Source: Micromonospora coerulea (lineage in GTDB: Bacteria > Actinomycetota > Actinomycetes > Mycobacteriales > Micromonosporaceae). Taken from it: a DNA stretch of 64,000 nucleotides. The stretch covers positions 248,001 through 312,000 of the forward strand of contig NZ_JAEMUW010000004.1 in the NCBI RefSeq assembly GCF_016598485.1, written 5' to 3'. Made by a program: the position numbers and the translations under genes. Shown one piece after another: positions 41,566-51,342 of the stretch (position 1 is its first letter; every line of letters begins with the position of its first letter). The notes below the pieces were generated by a model that saw nothing but the letters and a program-made list of their open reading frames with translations, was not told where the DNA came from and ran no database searches.

Positions 41566-42084
41566 ATGGGGGTGCGTACCGTGCCGGAGCCGACCTACCC
41601 GGACGTGGGCGCCACCCGCGCGGGGCCGCTGCCGCCCGGCTGGCGGCACGTCCGGCACCGGCTCCGGCTGCCGGACGGGTGCTTCCCGGCGGCGTCGGAC
41701 GCGGTCCTCGGGTGGCGGTTGCACCGGGCAGCCGGCATCCGGATCGAGGCCGACGCGCCGCGGGCCGCCCCCGGCGTGCGGGTGGTGTCCAACCTGGGCG
41801 TCGGGCCGCTGCGGCTCGCCGCGCCCTGCGTGGTGGTCTGGGCCGAGGACGACGACCGGCGGGCCGGCTTCGGATACGGCACGCTGCCCGGTCACCCGGC
41901 ACGCGGCGAGGAGGCCTTCGTGGTCACCCGGGACGACGCCGGCGCGGTCTGGTTCGAGGTGCGCGCCTTCAGTCGCCCGGACCGCTGGTCCATGCGCGCC
42001 GCGGGTCCGGTCGGCCGGGCCTTCCAGCACGGGTACGCCTGGTGGCTCGGCCGCACGCTGCGCCGCCTCTGCGCGCGTCCCTGA
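41566..42084 (+). CDS. DUF1990 family protein
   Basis: 172 residues from ATG 41566; GTG 41581 is an alternative start. DUF1990 blocks are visible: FPAASDAVLGWRLHRAAGI, VVWAEDDDRRAGFGYGTLPGHPARGEEAFVV and VWFEVRAFSRPDRW. The family occurs in bacteria and plants with unknown function. No membrane segments are seen. Confidence 0.88.
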   Translation: MGVRTVPEPTYPDVGATRAGPLPPGWRHVRHRLRLPDGCFPAASDAVLGWRLHRAAGIRIEADAPRAAPGVRVVSNLGVGPLRLAAPCVVVWAEDDDRRAGFGYGTLPGHPARGEEAFVVTRDDAGAVWFEVRAFSRPDRWSMRAAGPVGRAFQHGYAWWLGRTLRRLCARP

Positions 42085-42104
42085 CCCGCCGTCCCGCCTG
42101 GCGT

Positions 42105-42123
42105 GCCCGCCGGGTAGGCGGGC
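42105..42123. terminator. 7-bp hairpin between convergent genes
   Basis: GCCCGCC (42105-42111) pairs with GGCGGGC (42117-42123) around a 5-nt loop. It lies between the ends of DUF1990 and the glycosylase. Confidence 0.5.
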
Positions 42124-42139
42124 GGGAGCGGTCGGGGGG

Positions 42140-43060
42140 TCAGAAGCGGGCGAAGGAGCGGATCGGGGCGCGCGGGCCGTAGCGCGGGGCGTGCACGCCG
42201 CCCGCCTCCAGCAGCAGGCAGACCCGGCCCCGATGGCCGCGGAACGGCTCCAGCAGTGCGAGCATCCGGGCGTCGTCGCCGCGCGGCTCGCCGGCGAGGG
42301 CCCAGGCCACGGTGTTCGGGATGTGGTAGTCCCCGACGCTGACCGCGTCCGGGTCGCCGTACGCGATCCGCACCACCTCGGCGGCGGTCCACGGGCCGAT
42401 GCCGAGGATCGCGGTGAGCCGGCGGGTGGCCTCCTCGGCGTCCGCGCAGCGTTCCAGCCGGTCGGCGGCGGCGGCCGCGCGGCGCAGCGTCTCGGCCCGC
42501 CGCTGCTCCACTCCGAACGGGTGGAAGACCCAGTACGGGGCGGCGGCCACCGCCGCCGGCTCGGGCGGCAGCAGCAGCGGCTGCACCGGTCCCGGCGCCG
42601 GCTCGCGGAAGTGTCGGACGGTGGCCGCGTACGCCCGGTAGGCCTCCTTGCCGGTGACCTTCTGCTCGAAAACGGCCCGCAGCAGCCGGGGGAAGACCTG
42701 GCCGGTGGCGGGCATCCGCAGCCCGCGGTGCTGGGCGGCCAGCCGGGCCACCACCGGGTGCGCGGCGGCGAGCTCGGCGAAGCCGGTGACGTCGTCGCGG
42801 AGCCCGGCGATCCTGTCGGCCCGCTCGACCACCCAGTCGGCGCCCGGTCCGTACCCCTCGGCGACCAGCTCGCCGGCTGCCGGCCGCAGTGCGAGGGTGG
42901 CCGGTCCGGCCGGGGTGCGGGTGGCCCACCAGAAGCTGCCGGCGGCGATCCGGGCGCACGGGTCGTACGGGCTGAAGGTGAGCGACCGCACCGAGGCGGC
43001 CAGTCGGTAGCCGGCCGGTGGGCGCAGCGTCCGGCGGGCGGCGGGTCCGGGTTCGGTCAC
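42140..43060 (-). CDS. AlkA-type DNA-3-methyladenine glycosylase
   Basis: 306 residues from GTG 43060 (the frame runs on to 43207 without support). A helix-hairpin-helix motif is present (LTAILGIGPWTAAEVVRIA near 205-225) followed by the catalytic Asp in AVSVGDYHIPNTVAWAL near 241. FPRLLRAVFEQKVTGKEAYRAY is the conserved HhH-GPD N-lobe helix. It should remove alkylated bases during base-excision repair. It lacks an ADA regulatory domain and lies alone at the end of a mixed repair/acetyltransferase cluster. Confidence 0.9.
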   Translation of the reverse strand: MTEPGPAARRTLRPPAGYRLAASVRSLTFSPYDPCARIAAGSFWWATRTPAGPATLALRPAAGELVAEGYGPGADWVVERADRIAGLRDDVTGFAELAAAHPVVARLAAQHRGLRMPATGQVFPRLLRAVFEQKVTGKEAYRAYAATVRHFREPAPGPVQPLLLPPEPAAVAAAPYWVFHPFGVEQRRAETLRRAAAAADRLERCADAEEATRRLTAILGIGPWTAAEVVRIAYGDPDAVSVGDYHIPNTVAWALAGEPRGDDARMLALLEPFRGHRGRVCLLLEAGGVHAPRYGPRAPIRSFARF

Positions 43061-43526
43061 CCCGACACTGTGCCAGGTCGGGGCGCGCGGGCCACCGGAC
43101 CGTCGGTGCGGGTGAGCCGGGAGACAGTCGTCACGGCTGGCGATGCTCGGCCGAACTGGTACCCGCGGCTCATCCGGACGGATCGTCTTTCCGGACGTGA
43201 AAGGCATCTGCCTCGCAGATAAAGCTTCATATCGGCCCGGCCGTCGTTGTTAAGAGGGTGAACAGGTGATGTTGTCTCGGTGAAACCGCTGTTAACGTCT
43301 GCCTCCGCCGCTACCCGTGTGGAGGCTTCGCCGCGTAGACGCACACCGTCCGCCCGGTGGGGAGAGATCGCGGGGCGGCCCACGGGGGAGTAATGAGAGG
43401 GCGATCAGCGATGTGTGCTGGTTCTGTGTGTGTCCAGGTTCCGGATCCGGCTCGGTCGGCATCGCTCTGCCGGCCCTGACCGATGGTGGTGACGCCAGCG
43501 GTCGTCACGGCTGACGGACCGCTCCC
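43061..43526. promoter_or_regulatory. 466-bp region upstream of the Stealth operon
   Basis: The longest gap in the window, and more AT-rich than its surroundings around 43200-43310. It has a small hairpin at 43206-43220 (ATCTGC/GCAGAT), a repeated CCGGACG at about 43175-43197, and a 13-bp direct repeat GTCGTCACGGCTG at 43127-43139 and 43501-43513. No promoter hexamers, riboswitch or small gene were convincing. It must carry the control region of the operon, and its length suggests a long 5' leader or complex regulation. Confidence 0.5.
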
Positions 43527-45410
43527 ATGATCGCTCTCCGGATCTACCGCAGCCTGCCACGGACCGTGCGGCACCGGATGCTCAACCTGCTGCCGGCGGA
43601 CCGTCGGCTGCGCCTGATCCGCTCCCTCACCGGGCTGGCCGGCGCCCCGGCGCCCCGGCCGGTCGGCACCCGCATCGCCGTCCGCGACGGCGACGAGCGC
43701 CTGTCCGCGATGGTGGTCGACGACGCGACACCGGCGGAGCTGTGGCACTGCAACCTCGGCGCGGTGACCGCCGCCCTCCTGGCGGCGGGGATCGACCACT
43801 TCTGCCTGCCCAACACCGACGCGTTGCGCAGCAGCGTCGCCGTGCCCGCCGACCGGCGCGCCGCGGTCCGGGCGGCGCTGCGCTGCGCCCCGGCCCTGCG
43901 GGGCGCCCGGGTCGTCCGGGTCCGGGTCCCGGTCGACGGCGACCCGCCGCGCGACGAGGAGGTGCTACGCGTCTTCTTCCCGGTCACCGACCCCCGGGGG
44001 TCGGTGGTGCTGGGCAGCGGATTCGCCTGCGAGATCGAGTTCTGGCACCGGGACGGCGACATGCTGCGCGCCCCCCGCCACAACCCGGTGACCCACGAGG
44101 CGCCTGCCCGGGCCGTGCTGGTCAACGCCTCCGCCAGCCAGCTCAGCGACTTCATCCCGCTGCGCGACTCCCGCCGCTACCGCACCCGCCGGGACTTCAC
44201 CGTGGTCGCGCCGGACCGGGTGCGGTTCCCCATCGACGCGGTCTACACCTGGGTGGACGGTGCGGACCCGGAGTGGCGGTCCCGGAAGGCCGCCGCGCTC
44301 GGCCGGCAGGCCGGGCCGGTGCACCCGGTCGCCGCGAACGACAGCCGGTACGTCAGCCGCGACGAGCTGCGGTACTCGCTGCGCTCACTGGTCAGCTACG
44401 CGCCCTGGCTGCGCCGCATCTTCCTGGTGACGGACAACCAGCTCCCCGCCTGGCTCGACCCCGACCACCCGATGATCACCGTGGTCTCCCACGCCGACAT
44501 CCTCGGCCCGGTCGGCCAGCTCCCGTCGTTCAACTCGCACGCCATCGAGGCGCGGCTGCACCGGATCCCCGGCCTGGCGGAGCACTTCCTCTACTTCAAC
44601 GACGACGTGTTCCTCGGCCGGCCGCTGCTGCCACAGACCTTCTTCCACGCCAACGGCATCGCGAAGTTCTTCATGTCACCCGCCCAGTACGGTCTCGGCG
44701 ATCCCACGGCCGACGACGCCCCGGTCAACGCCGCCGGGAAGAACAACCGGCGGCAGATCAACCGGATGTTCGGGGTGACGGTCCTGCAGAAGATGAAGCA
44801 CACCCCGTTCTCGCTGCGGCGCAGCGTCCTGGAGCACATCGAGTCGGTGCTGCCCGAGCAGATCGCCGCTACCATCGGCCACCAGTTCCGGCACCGCGAC
44901 GACCTCGCCGTGCCGTCCTCGCTGCACCACTACTGGGCCTACTCGATCGGTCAGGCCGTGCCGGGCACGATCGACTACGAGTACGCCGACCTCGGGCACC
45001 CGTCCACGCCGGCCCGGCTCACCGAACTGCTCCGCCACCGGCACCGCGACGTGTTCTGCCTCAACGACACTGACTCCGACCCCCGGGCGGTGGCGGAGCA
45101 GGAGCAGATGCTGGCCGACTTCCTCCCGCGCTACCTGCCCTTCCCGGCGCCGTTCGAGCTGCCGGAGGAGATGGTGGCCGAGCGCCGCACCGTCGGCGCG
45201 ACCGCGTTGTGGCGGCAGGCCCGGGGCACCGCCGGGCTGGGGTCGCAGGTGGACGCGCCGACCGTGCCCACGCTCCGGGTCGGCCCGCAGGTGGACGCGC
45301 CCACCGTGCCATCCCGCCGCCTCGGTGTGCCACTCGCCGCCGACCACGGAACCAGCGCGCCGTCCGGCGCGGAACCCGCCATCAGACTGGGAGAGCGACG
45401 AGATGCCTGA
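43527..45410 (+). CDS. Stealth-family sugar-phosphate transferase (first)
   Basis: 627 residues from ATG 43527. Four Stealth regions are visible: CR1 [17 protein letters not shown] near residue 232; CR2 from [33 protein letters not shown] with FNSHAIEARLHRIPGL and [14 protein letters not shown] near 357; CR3 with [17 protein letters not shown]4 ending DVFCLNDTDSD near 510. These belong to enzymes that move sugar-1-phosphates onto surface glycans (Cps/SacB and GNPTAB relatives). An N-terminal ~190-residue domain ahead of CR1 is shared with the two other copies. The C-terminus has a 14-residue repeat and no membrane helix, so it is probably cytoplasmic. Confidence 0.9.
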   Translation: MIALRIYRSLPRTVRHRMLNLLPADRRLRLIRSLTGLAGAPAPRPVGTRIAVRDGDERLSAMVVDDATPAELWHCNLGAVTAALLAAGIDHFCLPNTDALRSSVAVPADRRAAVRAALRCAPALRGARVVRVRVPVDGDPPRDEEVLRVFFPVTDPRGSVVLGSGFACEIEFWHRDGDMLRAPRHNPVTHEAPARAVLVNASASQLSDFIPLRDSRRYRTRRDFTVVAPDRVRFPIDAVYTWVDGADPEWRSRKAAALGRQAGPVHPVAANDSRYVSRDELRYSLRSLVSYAPWLRRIFLVTDNQLPAWLDPDHPMITVVSHADILGPVGQLPSFNSHAIEARLHRIPGLAEHFLYFNDDVFLGRPLLPQTFFHANGIAKFFMSPAQYGLGDPTADDAPVNAAGKNNRRQINRMFGVTVLQKMKHTPFSLRRSVLEHIESVLPEQIAATIGHQFRHRDDLAVPSSLHHYWAYSIGQAVPGTIDYEYADLGHPSTPARLTELLRHRHRDVFCLNDTDSDPRAVAEQEQMLADFLPRYLPFPAPFELPEEMVAERRTVGATALWRQARGTAGLGSQVDAPTVPTLRVGPQVDAPTVPSRRLGVPLAADHGTSAPSGAEPAIRLGERRDA

Positions 45411-47460
45411 TCGCCTGGAATGGGCGGCACCGCTGCTCGCCCTCGGTCGCCGGGCCGCCGGCCGGCCACGCGGCGCCCGTAAGTCCACCCCGGTCGGCTC
45501 GCCGCGGTCGATGGCGATCATGGCGCACCAGGACGACGACCTCTACTTCCTCAATCCGCTGCTGGTCAACCAGTTGCGCAGCAGCGAGGAACACCTGACG
45601 GTCTGCCTGACCGCCGGTGAGGCCGACGGCCGCAACGCGCCGGACGGCACCCCGGAGAACGCCGCCACCCCGGTCGACTTCGAGTCCTTCGCCGCCGCCC
45701 GGTACAACGGGCTGCGCTGCGCGTACGCCGACATGGTCCTGGGTGACCGGGACGCCAAGTGGCGCCGCGAGGTGACCACCCTGGCCGGTGGCGCCGAGGC
45801 GGACGTGTCGATCCTGGTCGACGCGCCGCACATCCGGCTGGTCGCGCTCAACCTGTGGGCCACGGCCCCGGCCGGTTCGGCTCCGGGCGCCGGGTCGCTG
45901 CCCGGGCTGTGGACCGGCCGGGCGGAGTCGAACCCGACGATGATCCCGCTCGGCTCGCCGGTGCCGGAGGTGCACAGCTACACCCGGGAGAGCCTGATCG
46001 AGTCGCTGGTGCTGCTGCTGGAGCGGTTCGCCCCGACGCTGGTCTGGACGATGGACCCGGACCCGGACCCGCAGGTCCACGACCGCGCCAACCCTCGGCA
46101 CGCGGACGCCGAGGGCTACTCCGACCACAGCTTCCACACGGCCACCGGCCTGTTCACCCACGAGGCCCTCACCCGTTGGTTCGCGGCCGGGGGCGGCCGC
46201 CGGACGTCGGTCGAGGCGTTCCGTGGCTACTACGTCCGGCGCTGGCCGTCCAACCTCAGCCCGGAGGCCCGCGCCGGCAAGCAGCGGTACAAGGACGTGT
46301 ACGGCTGGGCGGACCGCCGCCCGAGCGACGATCCCGCCGGTCTGGGCGACCGGAAGGTCAGCGGCGACCTGATCGCCCAGGGCAACGCCTCCGGCACCAC
46401 GCTGCGCTATCCCGGCTCGCGGTCCTGGGCCGCTCCGGGGGCCGACGGGCGGCTCTCCGCCTTCGCCGTGCGGGGCGGCCAGGTCGTGCACTGGCGGGAG
46501 GGTCGCCCCGGCGAGCTGGCCGAGAGCCGGCGGGTGCCCGGGCGCAAGCTGCTGCCGCACGTCAGCGCCGTGCCGACCGCCGACGGCGGCTGGCGCCTCT
46601 TCGCGGTGCGGCAGGGGCTGACCGCCGACCCGGACCGGCACCGGCGGGACCTGTGGACCATCCTGCTGCCGGCCTCCGGCGACTACCGCGAGGTGCGCTG
46701 GGAGTCGCTGGGCAACCCGAACGAGGGCAGTGCACCGGCGAAGCGGCGGAACATCGGGATGCCGCAGGCCGTCCCGCTGCCCGGCGGCCGGCTGCTGGTG
46801 GTCACCAGGAACGCGGGCAAGGGCCTGAGCGGGCGGCTGCACGACGGTGCGGCCTGGACGCCGTGGCACGACCTCGGCGGCCGGGAGACCCAGGACGGCC
46901 TGACCGCGGTGGCCCTGGACGACGGCTCGGTCGAGGTGCTCGCCGCGGGGCGCCACGGCATCGCCCGCTGGCTGGTCGACACCACGGAACTCACCGCCGA
47001 CTTCTCGGTGGTGCGCACCGAGGCGCCCGCGGGCCCACCCACCGTGGTGCGGCTTCCCGACGGCGGCCGGATGATGTTCTGCCGGTGCCGGGACTCGGCG
47101 TCGACGGTGTCGTTCCGCACCCGGGACGACGGCCGCACCTGGGATCCCGCCAGCCTCACCGACCTGGGCGGGCACGGCGGGCCGGGCCCGATGGCCGCCC
47201 GCTACGTGCCGGACGCCGGCGCGGTGCTGCTCGCCGTCCGAAACGACGACTCGGCCACGAGCCTGATCTGGGTGCGGCCCGACGGTCGGCCGCGCGGCCC
47301 GTGGCTGCGGGAGCCCACCCCGATCGCCGGCAGCCACGCCGTGTCGGTCGACTCGGCCGGCCGGTCGCTAGTGCTGGCGGTCTCCGCCGCCGGCGGCCTG
47401 CTCGCCCTGCCGGTGACGCGCTCGGCGTCGTCGCTGACCTCGACGAAGGAAGTACCGTGA
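45403..47460 (+). CDS. PIG-L family deacetylase fused to a beta-propeller
   Basis: 685 residues from ATG 45403, overlapping the first Stealth gene by 8 bases. Residues ~30-300 match PIG-L/LmbE deacetylases. The zinc-binding motif reads SMAIMAHQDDDLYFLNP in place of the usual AHPDDE, and the later His block is HADAEGYSDHSFHTATGLF. Residues ~320-685 form a sialidase/BNR-like propeller with repeated DGGW, DDGRTWD and WxPxG turns. PIG-L enzymes deacetylate N-acetylglucosamine-type sugars, so a role in modifying the glycan made by this operon is plausible. The propeller may bind the polymer. No signal peptide is seen. Confidence 0.85.
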   Translation: MPDRLEWAAPLLALGRRAAGRPRGARKSTPVGSPRSMAIMAHQDDDLYFLNPLLVNQLRSSEEHLTVCLTAGEADGRNAPDGTPENAATPVDFESFAAARYNGLRCAYADMVLGDRDAKWRREVTTLAGGAEADVSILVDAPHIRLVALNLWATAPAGSAPGAGSLPGLWTGRAESNPTMIPLGSPVPEVHSYTRESLIESLVLLLERFAPTLVWTMDPDPDPQVHDRANPRHADAEGYSDHSFHTATGLFTHEALTRWFAAGGGRRTSVEAFRGYYVRRWPSNLSPEARAGKQRYKDVYGWADRRPSDDPAGLGDRKVSGDLIAQGNASGTTLRYPGSRSWAAPGADGRLSAFAVRGGQVVHWREGRPGELAESRRVPGRKLLPHVSAVPTADGGWRLFAVRQGLTADPDRHRRDLWTILLPASGDYREVRWESLGNPNEGSAPAKRRNIGMPQAVPLPGGRLLVVTRNAGKGLSGRLHDGAAWTPWHDLGGRETQDGLTAVALDDGSVEVLAAGRHGIARWLVDTTELTADFSVVRTEAPAGPPTVVRLPDGGRMMFCRCRDSASTVSFRTRDDGRTWDPASLTDLGGHGGPGPMAARYVPDAGAVLLAVRNDDSATSLIWVRPDGRPRGPWLREPTPIAGSHAVSVDSAGRSLVLAVSAAGGLLALPVTRSASSLTSTKEVP

Positions 47461-49103
47461 ACCACGCATCCCCCGCCCCGGAGACGATCGCGGCCCCTCC
47501 GGTGCCCGGACCGGGCGGCGGGACCGGCCCGTCCACCGCGGCCGGTGAGCCGGACGACGTCCGCGAGGTGCTGGTGGACGGCGGACGCCGCCGCGCCCAC
47601 GTGCACGCCGCCCTCACCCCGCTGCTGGCCCGCCAGCTCAACCTCACCGCGGTGACGGGGGCGTTGGAGGCGCACGGCGTCGACCACTTCGTGGTCCGTG
47701 GCATGGATGACCGGACGCCGGTGGTGGGGGTCGGGGAGGAGGACCGGGTCGCCGCGCTCGGCGCCCTGGAGAAGCTCGGCACGGCGGCCACCTGTTACGT
47801 CAGCCAGGTGCTGCCCAAGCCGCCGATCATCAGCGCGCTGCGGGATGCCGCCGACCCGGCGGCCTGGGCGGACCTGCAGCGGGCCCGGGCACTCAAGCTG
47901 ACCTGGTTCCGGGTCGACCCGACGGCGCGGCTGGTCCTCGGCGCCGCGTACGGGTGCGAGGTCGAGTTCTGGCGGCCGGACCGTAAGGCCGACGTGCTCC
48001 GCGCGCCGCGGCGCAACCGGATGATGCCCGCGGTCTCGATGGCCGGCGTGCCGGTGGAAGCCAGCGAGCACCGGTTCACCCGGCTGGCCTCGGCGGCGAA
48101 ACCGGGGCGGAGCTTCCGGACGAGGCCGGAGTTCGACCATCTGCTCCCGGACGACATCGACTTCCCGATCGACGTGGTCTACACCTGGGTGGACGGCGCC
48201 GACCAGGAGTGGCAGCGCCGCCGGGCCGACCTGAAGGGCGAGGCGTTCCACGCCGAGGCCGACAGCGAGTCGCGGTACATCAACCGGGACGAGTTGAAGT
48301 ACTCCCTGCGCTCGCTGCACCTCAACGCGCCCTGGGTCCGTAACGTCTACCTCGTGACCGACCGGCAGCGGCCGGCGTGGCTGGACCTGAGCGCGGGGAA
48401 CGTCTTCCTCGTCAACCACGACGAGATCTTCACCGATCGGGATGCGCTGCCGACGTTCAACTCGTGCGCGATCGAGAGTCAGCTGCACAACATCGACGGC
48501 CTGGCCGAGCACTTCCTCTACCTGAACGACGACATGTTCTTCGGCCGGCCGCTGGCGCCCCAGACGTTCTTCCTGGCCAACGGGAACACCAAGTTCTTCC
48601 TGTCCCAGAACCGGATCCCGCTCGGCCCGATCACCAGCCTCGACAGCCCGGTCGACGCGATGATCAAGAACAACCGGCGGCTGGTCGAGGAGCGGTTCGG
48701 CCGTACCCTCACCCAGGGCAGCCAGCACGTGCCCTACCCGCTGCGCCGCAGCATCCTCGCCGAGATCGAGCGGGAGTTCCCGGCGGAGCACGCCGCGACG
48801 GTGCGCAGCCGGTTCCGCAGCGCCACCGACCTCACCATCACCTACTCCCTGCACCACTACTACGCGTTCCTGACCGGGCGGGCCCTGCCCGGGCACGTCA
48901 ACTACGGCTACGTGCAACTCGCGGTGCCGGATCTCGTCGCCCGGCTGAAGCGGGCCGAGGCCCGGCGGGACTGGGACACCTTCTGCATCAACGACGCGTT
49001 CTCCACGTACGCGCAGCTCCAGCAGCAGATGGCCGTCCTGGAGCCGTTCCTCGAGGCGTACTTCCCGGTGCCCAGCCCGTACGAGTTGGCGGGCCCACGG
49101 TGA
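47457..49103 (+). CDS. Stealth-family sugar-phosphate transferase (second)
   Basis: 548 residues from GTG 47457, overlapping the deacetylase stop (GTGA). The N-terminal domain includes LNLTAVTGALEAHGVDHFVVRG and [15 protein letters not shown], followed by CR1 [18 protein letters not shown] near residue 238. CR2 has RDELKYSLRSLHLNAPWVRNVYLV, FNSCAIESQLHNIDGL and FLYLNDDMFFGRPL near 356. CR3 is IKNNRRLVEERFGRTL and CR4 ends DTFCINDAFSTY near 510. All Stealth elements are intact, so the gene should be active. It differs from the first copy in its variable N-terminal part, suggesting a different donor or acceptor. It is cytoplasmic by sequence. Confidence 0.9.
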   Translation: MNHASPAPETIAAPPVPGPGGGTGPSTAAGEPDDVREVLVDGGRRRAHVHAALTPLLARQLNLTAVTGALEAHGVDHFVVRGMDDRTPVVGVGEEDRVAALGALEKLGTAATCYVSQVLPKPPIISALRDAADPAAWADLQRARALKLTWFRVDPTARLVLGAAYGCEVEFWRPDRKADVLRAPRRNRMMPAVSMAGVPVEASEHRFTRLASAAKPGRSFRTRPEFDHLLPDDIDFPIDVVYTWVDGADQEWQRRRADLKGEAFHAEADSESRYINRDELKYSLRSLHLNAPWVRNVYLVTDRQRPAWLDLSAGNVFLVNHDEIFTDRDALPTFNSCAIESQLHNIDGLAEHFLYLNDDMFFGRPLAPQTFFLANGNTKFFLSQNRIPLGPITSLDSPVDAMIKNNRRLVEERFGRTLTQGSQHVPYPLRRSILAEIEREFPAEHAATVRSRFRSATDLTITYSLHHYYAFLTGRALPGHVNYGYVQLAVPDLVARLKRAEARRDWDTFCINDAFSTYAQLQQQMAVLEPFLEAYFPVPSPYELAGPR

Positions 49104-51340
49104 AGTTCTCCTTCCTCATCCACAACTTCTACGGGGTGGGTGGCACCAACCGGGCCCTGCTGAACCTGGCCACCGCGCTGGTCGAGGCCGGCCACCAGGT
49201 CGAGGTCGCGTCGGTGTTCCGCCGGCTGGACCGGACCATGTTCGACGTCGACCGGCGCATCGCGGTGGTGCCGCTGGTCGACACCCGGCCCCGCCGGCCG
49301 GACCGGACCAACCCGCGGCACCGGGAACCGTCGACGCTGATCCCGGAGACCGAGGAGCTGCACCTCGCGTACAGCCGGCTGACGGACGAGCGGATCATCG
49401 GCTACCTGCGGTCCACCGACGCCGACGTGGTGGTGGGTACCCGGCCGGGGCTCAACCTCGCCGTGGCCCGGTACGCCCCGGAGCACGCCGTGCGGGTGGC
49501 CCAGGAACACATGACCCAGGACCTGATCGACGACGCGGTGAAGGCCGAGATCCGCCGGCACTACCCGCGGATCGACCTCGCGTACACGGTGACCGGCGCG
49601 GACGCGGCGGCCTTCCGCTCCGACAACCCGGTGCCGGGCACCCGGATCGAGGTGCTGCCGAACAGCTCGCCCCCACCGGGGGTCCCGCCCGCCGAGGGCG
49701 ACAGTCGGATCGTGGTGGCGGCCGGCCGGCTCGACCCGATCAAGCGGTACGACCGGCTGATCAGCGCCTTCGCCCGGGCGGCGGTGGACTGCCCCGGCTG
49801 GACGTTGCGGATCTACGGTGACGGCGAGCAGCGGCAGGCGCTCGCCGCGCTGATCCGGGAGCTGGGCCTCTACGACCAGGTCCGGCTGATGGGGCGCCGG
49901 GACGACATGTCGACGGAGTGGGTGAAGGGCGCCGTCGCCGCCGTCTCCTCCGAGCGGGAGTCGTTCGGCATGACGATCGTCGAGGCGATGCGGCTCGGGT
50001 TGCCGGTGGTCAGCACCGACTGTCCGGTCGGCCCGCGGGAGATCATCGAGGACGGTGCGGACGGCCTGCTGGTGCCCGGCGACGACCTCGACGGGTACGC
50101 GGCGGCGCTGCGGACGGTGATGCGCGACGACGACCTGCGCGCCCGGATGGCCAAGATGGCCGTGGCGAACTCCGCCCGCTTCGACCCCGCCCACCTCGCC
50201 GGCCGGTTCGCCGCGGACTGCGCGGAGCTGCTGGCCACCCGGCGGGCCGGGACGCCCCGGCCACGCCGGACGGCGCGCCGGACGCTTCGCGGTGGGCTGA
50301 CCCGGTCGGTCCTCGCCCGGGGCGGCGGGCTGCTGCCGGAGCCGGACCTGCTGCGGGCAGTGGCGGATCCGCTGCTGGGCGCAATCGCCCGGAACGAGCT
50401 CACCCGACGGGTGAGCATCGGCGCGCTCGCGCGGCTGGCCCGGGTTCGCCGGGTCCGCGGTGCGAGCACCCGGCTGCAGAAGGCGATCCGACGGCGGGCC
50501 TCCCTCGCCGCCGACGGCCCGGTAGCGGACTGCCTGGTGCTGCCCGACCTGGGGCTGCGCTGGTCCGTCGACGCGGCGAACTGCCCGCCCGGCGGTGCGC
50601 TGGTGCTGCGCAACCGCGACACCCGCGAGGTCGTCCAGGTGCCCCTCGTCCCCTCCGCCGACGGTCCGCGGCAGCTCGCCACGCTCGACGCGGACGCGCT
50701 CTCCGAGGGCCGGTGGAACGTCCACCTGCTGGACGGCAAGGGCGTCCGGCGCCGGATGCGTCCGCAGCGGCTGGACAGCCGGATCCTCGCCGGCGGCCCG
50801 GACGACGGCGTGGTCGCCGACCGGCCCGGGCTGCGGGTGCACGTGCCCTACCGCACCACCGACGGCTTCCTCGCGGTGCGGAGCTGGGCGCGCCCGGCGC
50901 ACGCCGAGGTGCGCCGGGTGGAGCTGGATGGCGAGGCGATCACCGTCGCCGCCACCTGGCACGGGCCGGGGGCCCCGGACGGCGCGGTGCTCCGGCGTCG
51001 GGGTGACCGAGCGGAGTCGTTGGCCCTGTCGGCCGTGCCGGCGACCGACGGCACGGTGACGATCGTGGTGCCCCTGGACGCGCTGACCGACCTCCGGCTG
51101 GGCCGGTACGAGGACTGGGACTTCTTCCTCCGCCAGCCCGCCGGCGGGGCCGAGGTCCGGCTGGGTCGGTTCCTCGACGACGTCGTCGACAAGAAGCGCA
51201 CCTACAACTACCCGGAGATCCAGCTGACCCGGGAGGTCGACCTGGACCTGGTCGAGGAGGATCCGGCCCCGAGACTGCGCCTGCGCCCCTACTACACGAT
51301 CGACAGCGAGCTGTCGGTCGTGGTCATCGATCGGCCGTAG
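49100..51340 (+). CDS. GT4 glycosyltransferase with long C-terminal extension
   Basis: 746 residues from GTG 49100, overlapping the preceding stop (GTGA). Residues ~1-400 are a GT-B fold of family GT4: [32 protein letters not shown] at the N-terminus, [23 protein letters not shown] near 208, and [33 protein letters not shown] near 285, with the EX7E-type glutamates. The remaining ~340 residues are a separate region with beta-rich stretches ([49 protein letters not shown]) of unknown fold, reminiscent of carbohydrate-recognition beta-sandwiches. It most likely forms a linkage in the repeat unit. It is embedded in the Stealth operon. Confidence 0.85.
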   Translation: MKFSFLIHNFYGVGGTNRALLNLATALVEAGHQVEVASVFRRLDRTMFDVDRRIAVVPLVDTRPRRPDRTNPRHREPSTLIPETEELHLAYSRLTDERIIGYLRSTDADVVVGTRPGLNLAVARYAPEHAVRVAQEHMTQDLIDDAVKAEIRRHYPRIDLAYTVTGADAAAFRSDNPVPGTRIEVLPNSSPPPGVPPAEGDSRIVVAAGRLDPIKRYDRLISAFARAAVDCPGWTLRIYGDGEQRQALAALIRELGLYDQVRLMGRRDDMSTEWVKGAVAAVSSERESFGMTIVEAMRLGLPVVSTDCPVGPREIIEDGADGLLVPGDDLDGYAAALRTVMRDDDLRARMAKMAVANSARFDPAHLAGRFAADCAELLATRRAGTPRPRRTARRTLRGGLTRSVLARGGGLLPEPDLLRAVADPLLGAIARNELTRRVSIGALARLARVRRVRGASTRLQKAIRRRASLAADGPVADCLVLPDLGLRWSVDAANCPPGGALVLRNRDTREVVQVPLVPSADGPRQLATLDADALSEGRWNVHLLDGKGVRRRMRPQRLDSRILAGGPDDGVVADRPGLRVHVPYRTTDGFLAVRSWARPAHAEVRRVELDGEAITVAATWHGPGAPDGAVLRRRGDRAESLALSAVPATDGTVTIVVPLDALTDLRLGRYEDWDFFLRQPAGGAEVRLGRFLDDVVDKKRTYNYPEIQLTREVDLDLVEEDPAPRLRLRPYYTIDSELSVVVIDRP

Positions 51341-51342
51341 CC

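Noticed and set aside
43061-43526. Possible c-di-AMP (ydaO) or other riboswitch in the Stealth leader
   Set aside because: I looked for known actinobacterial riboswitch cores and found none; only short repeats are present.
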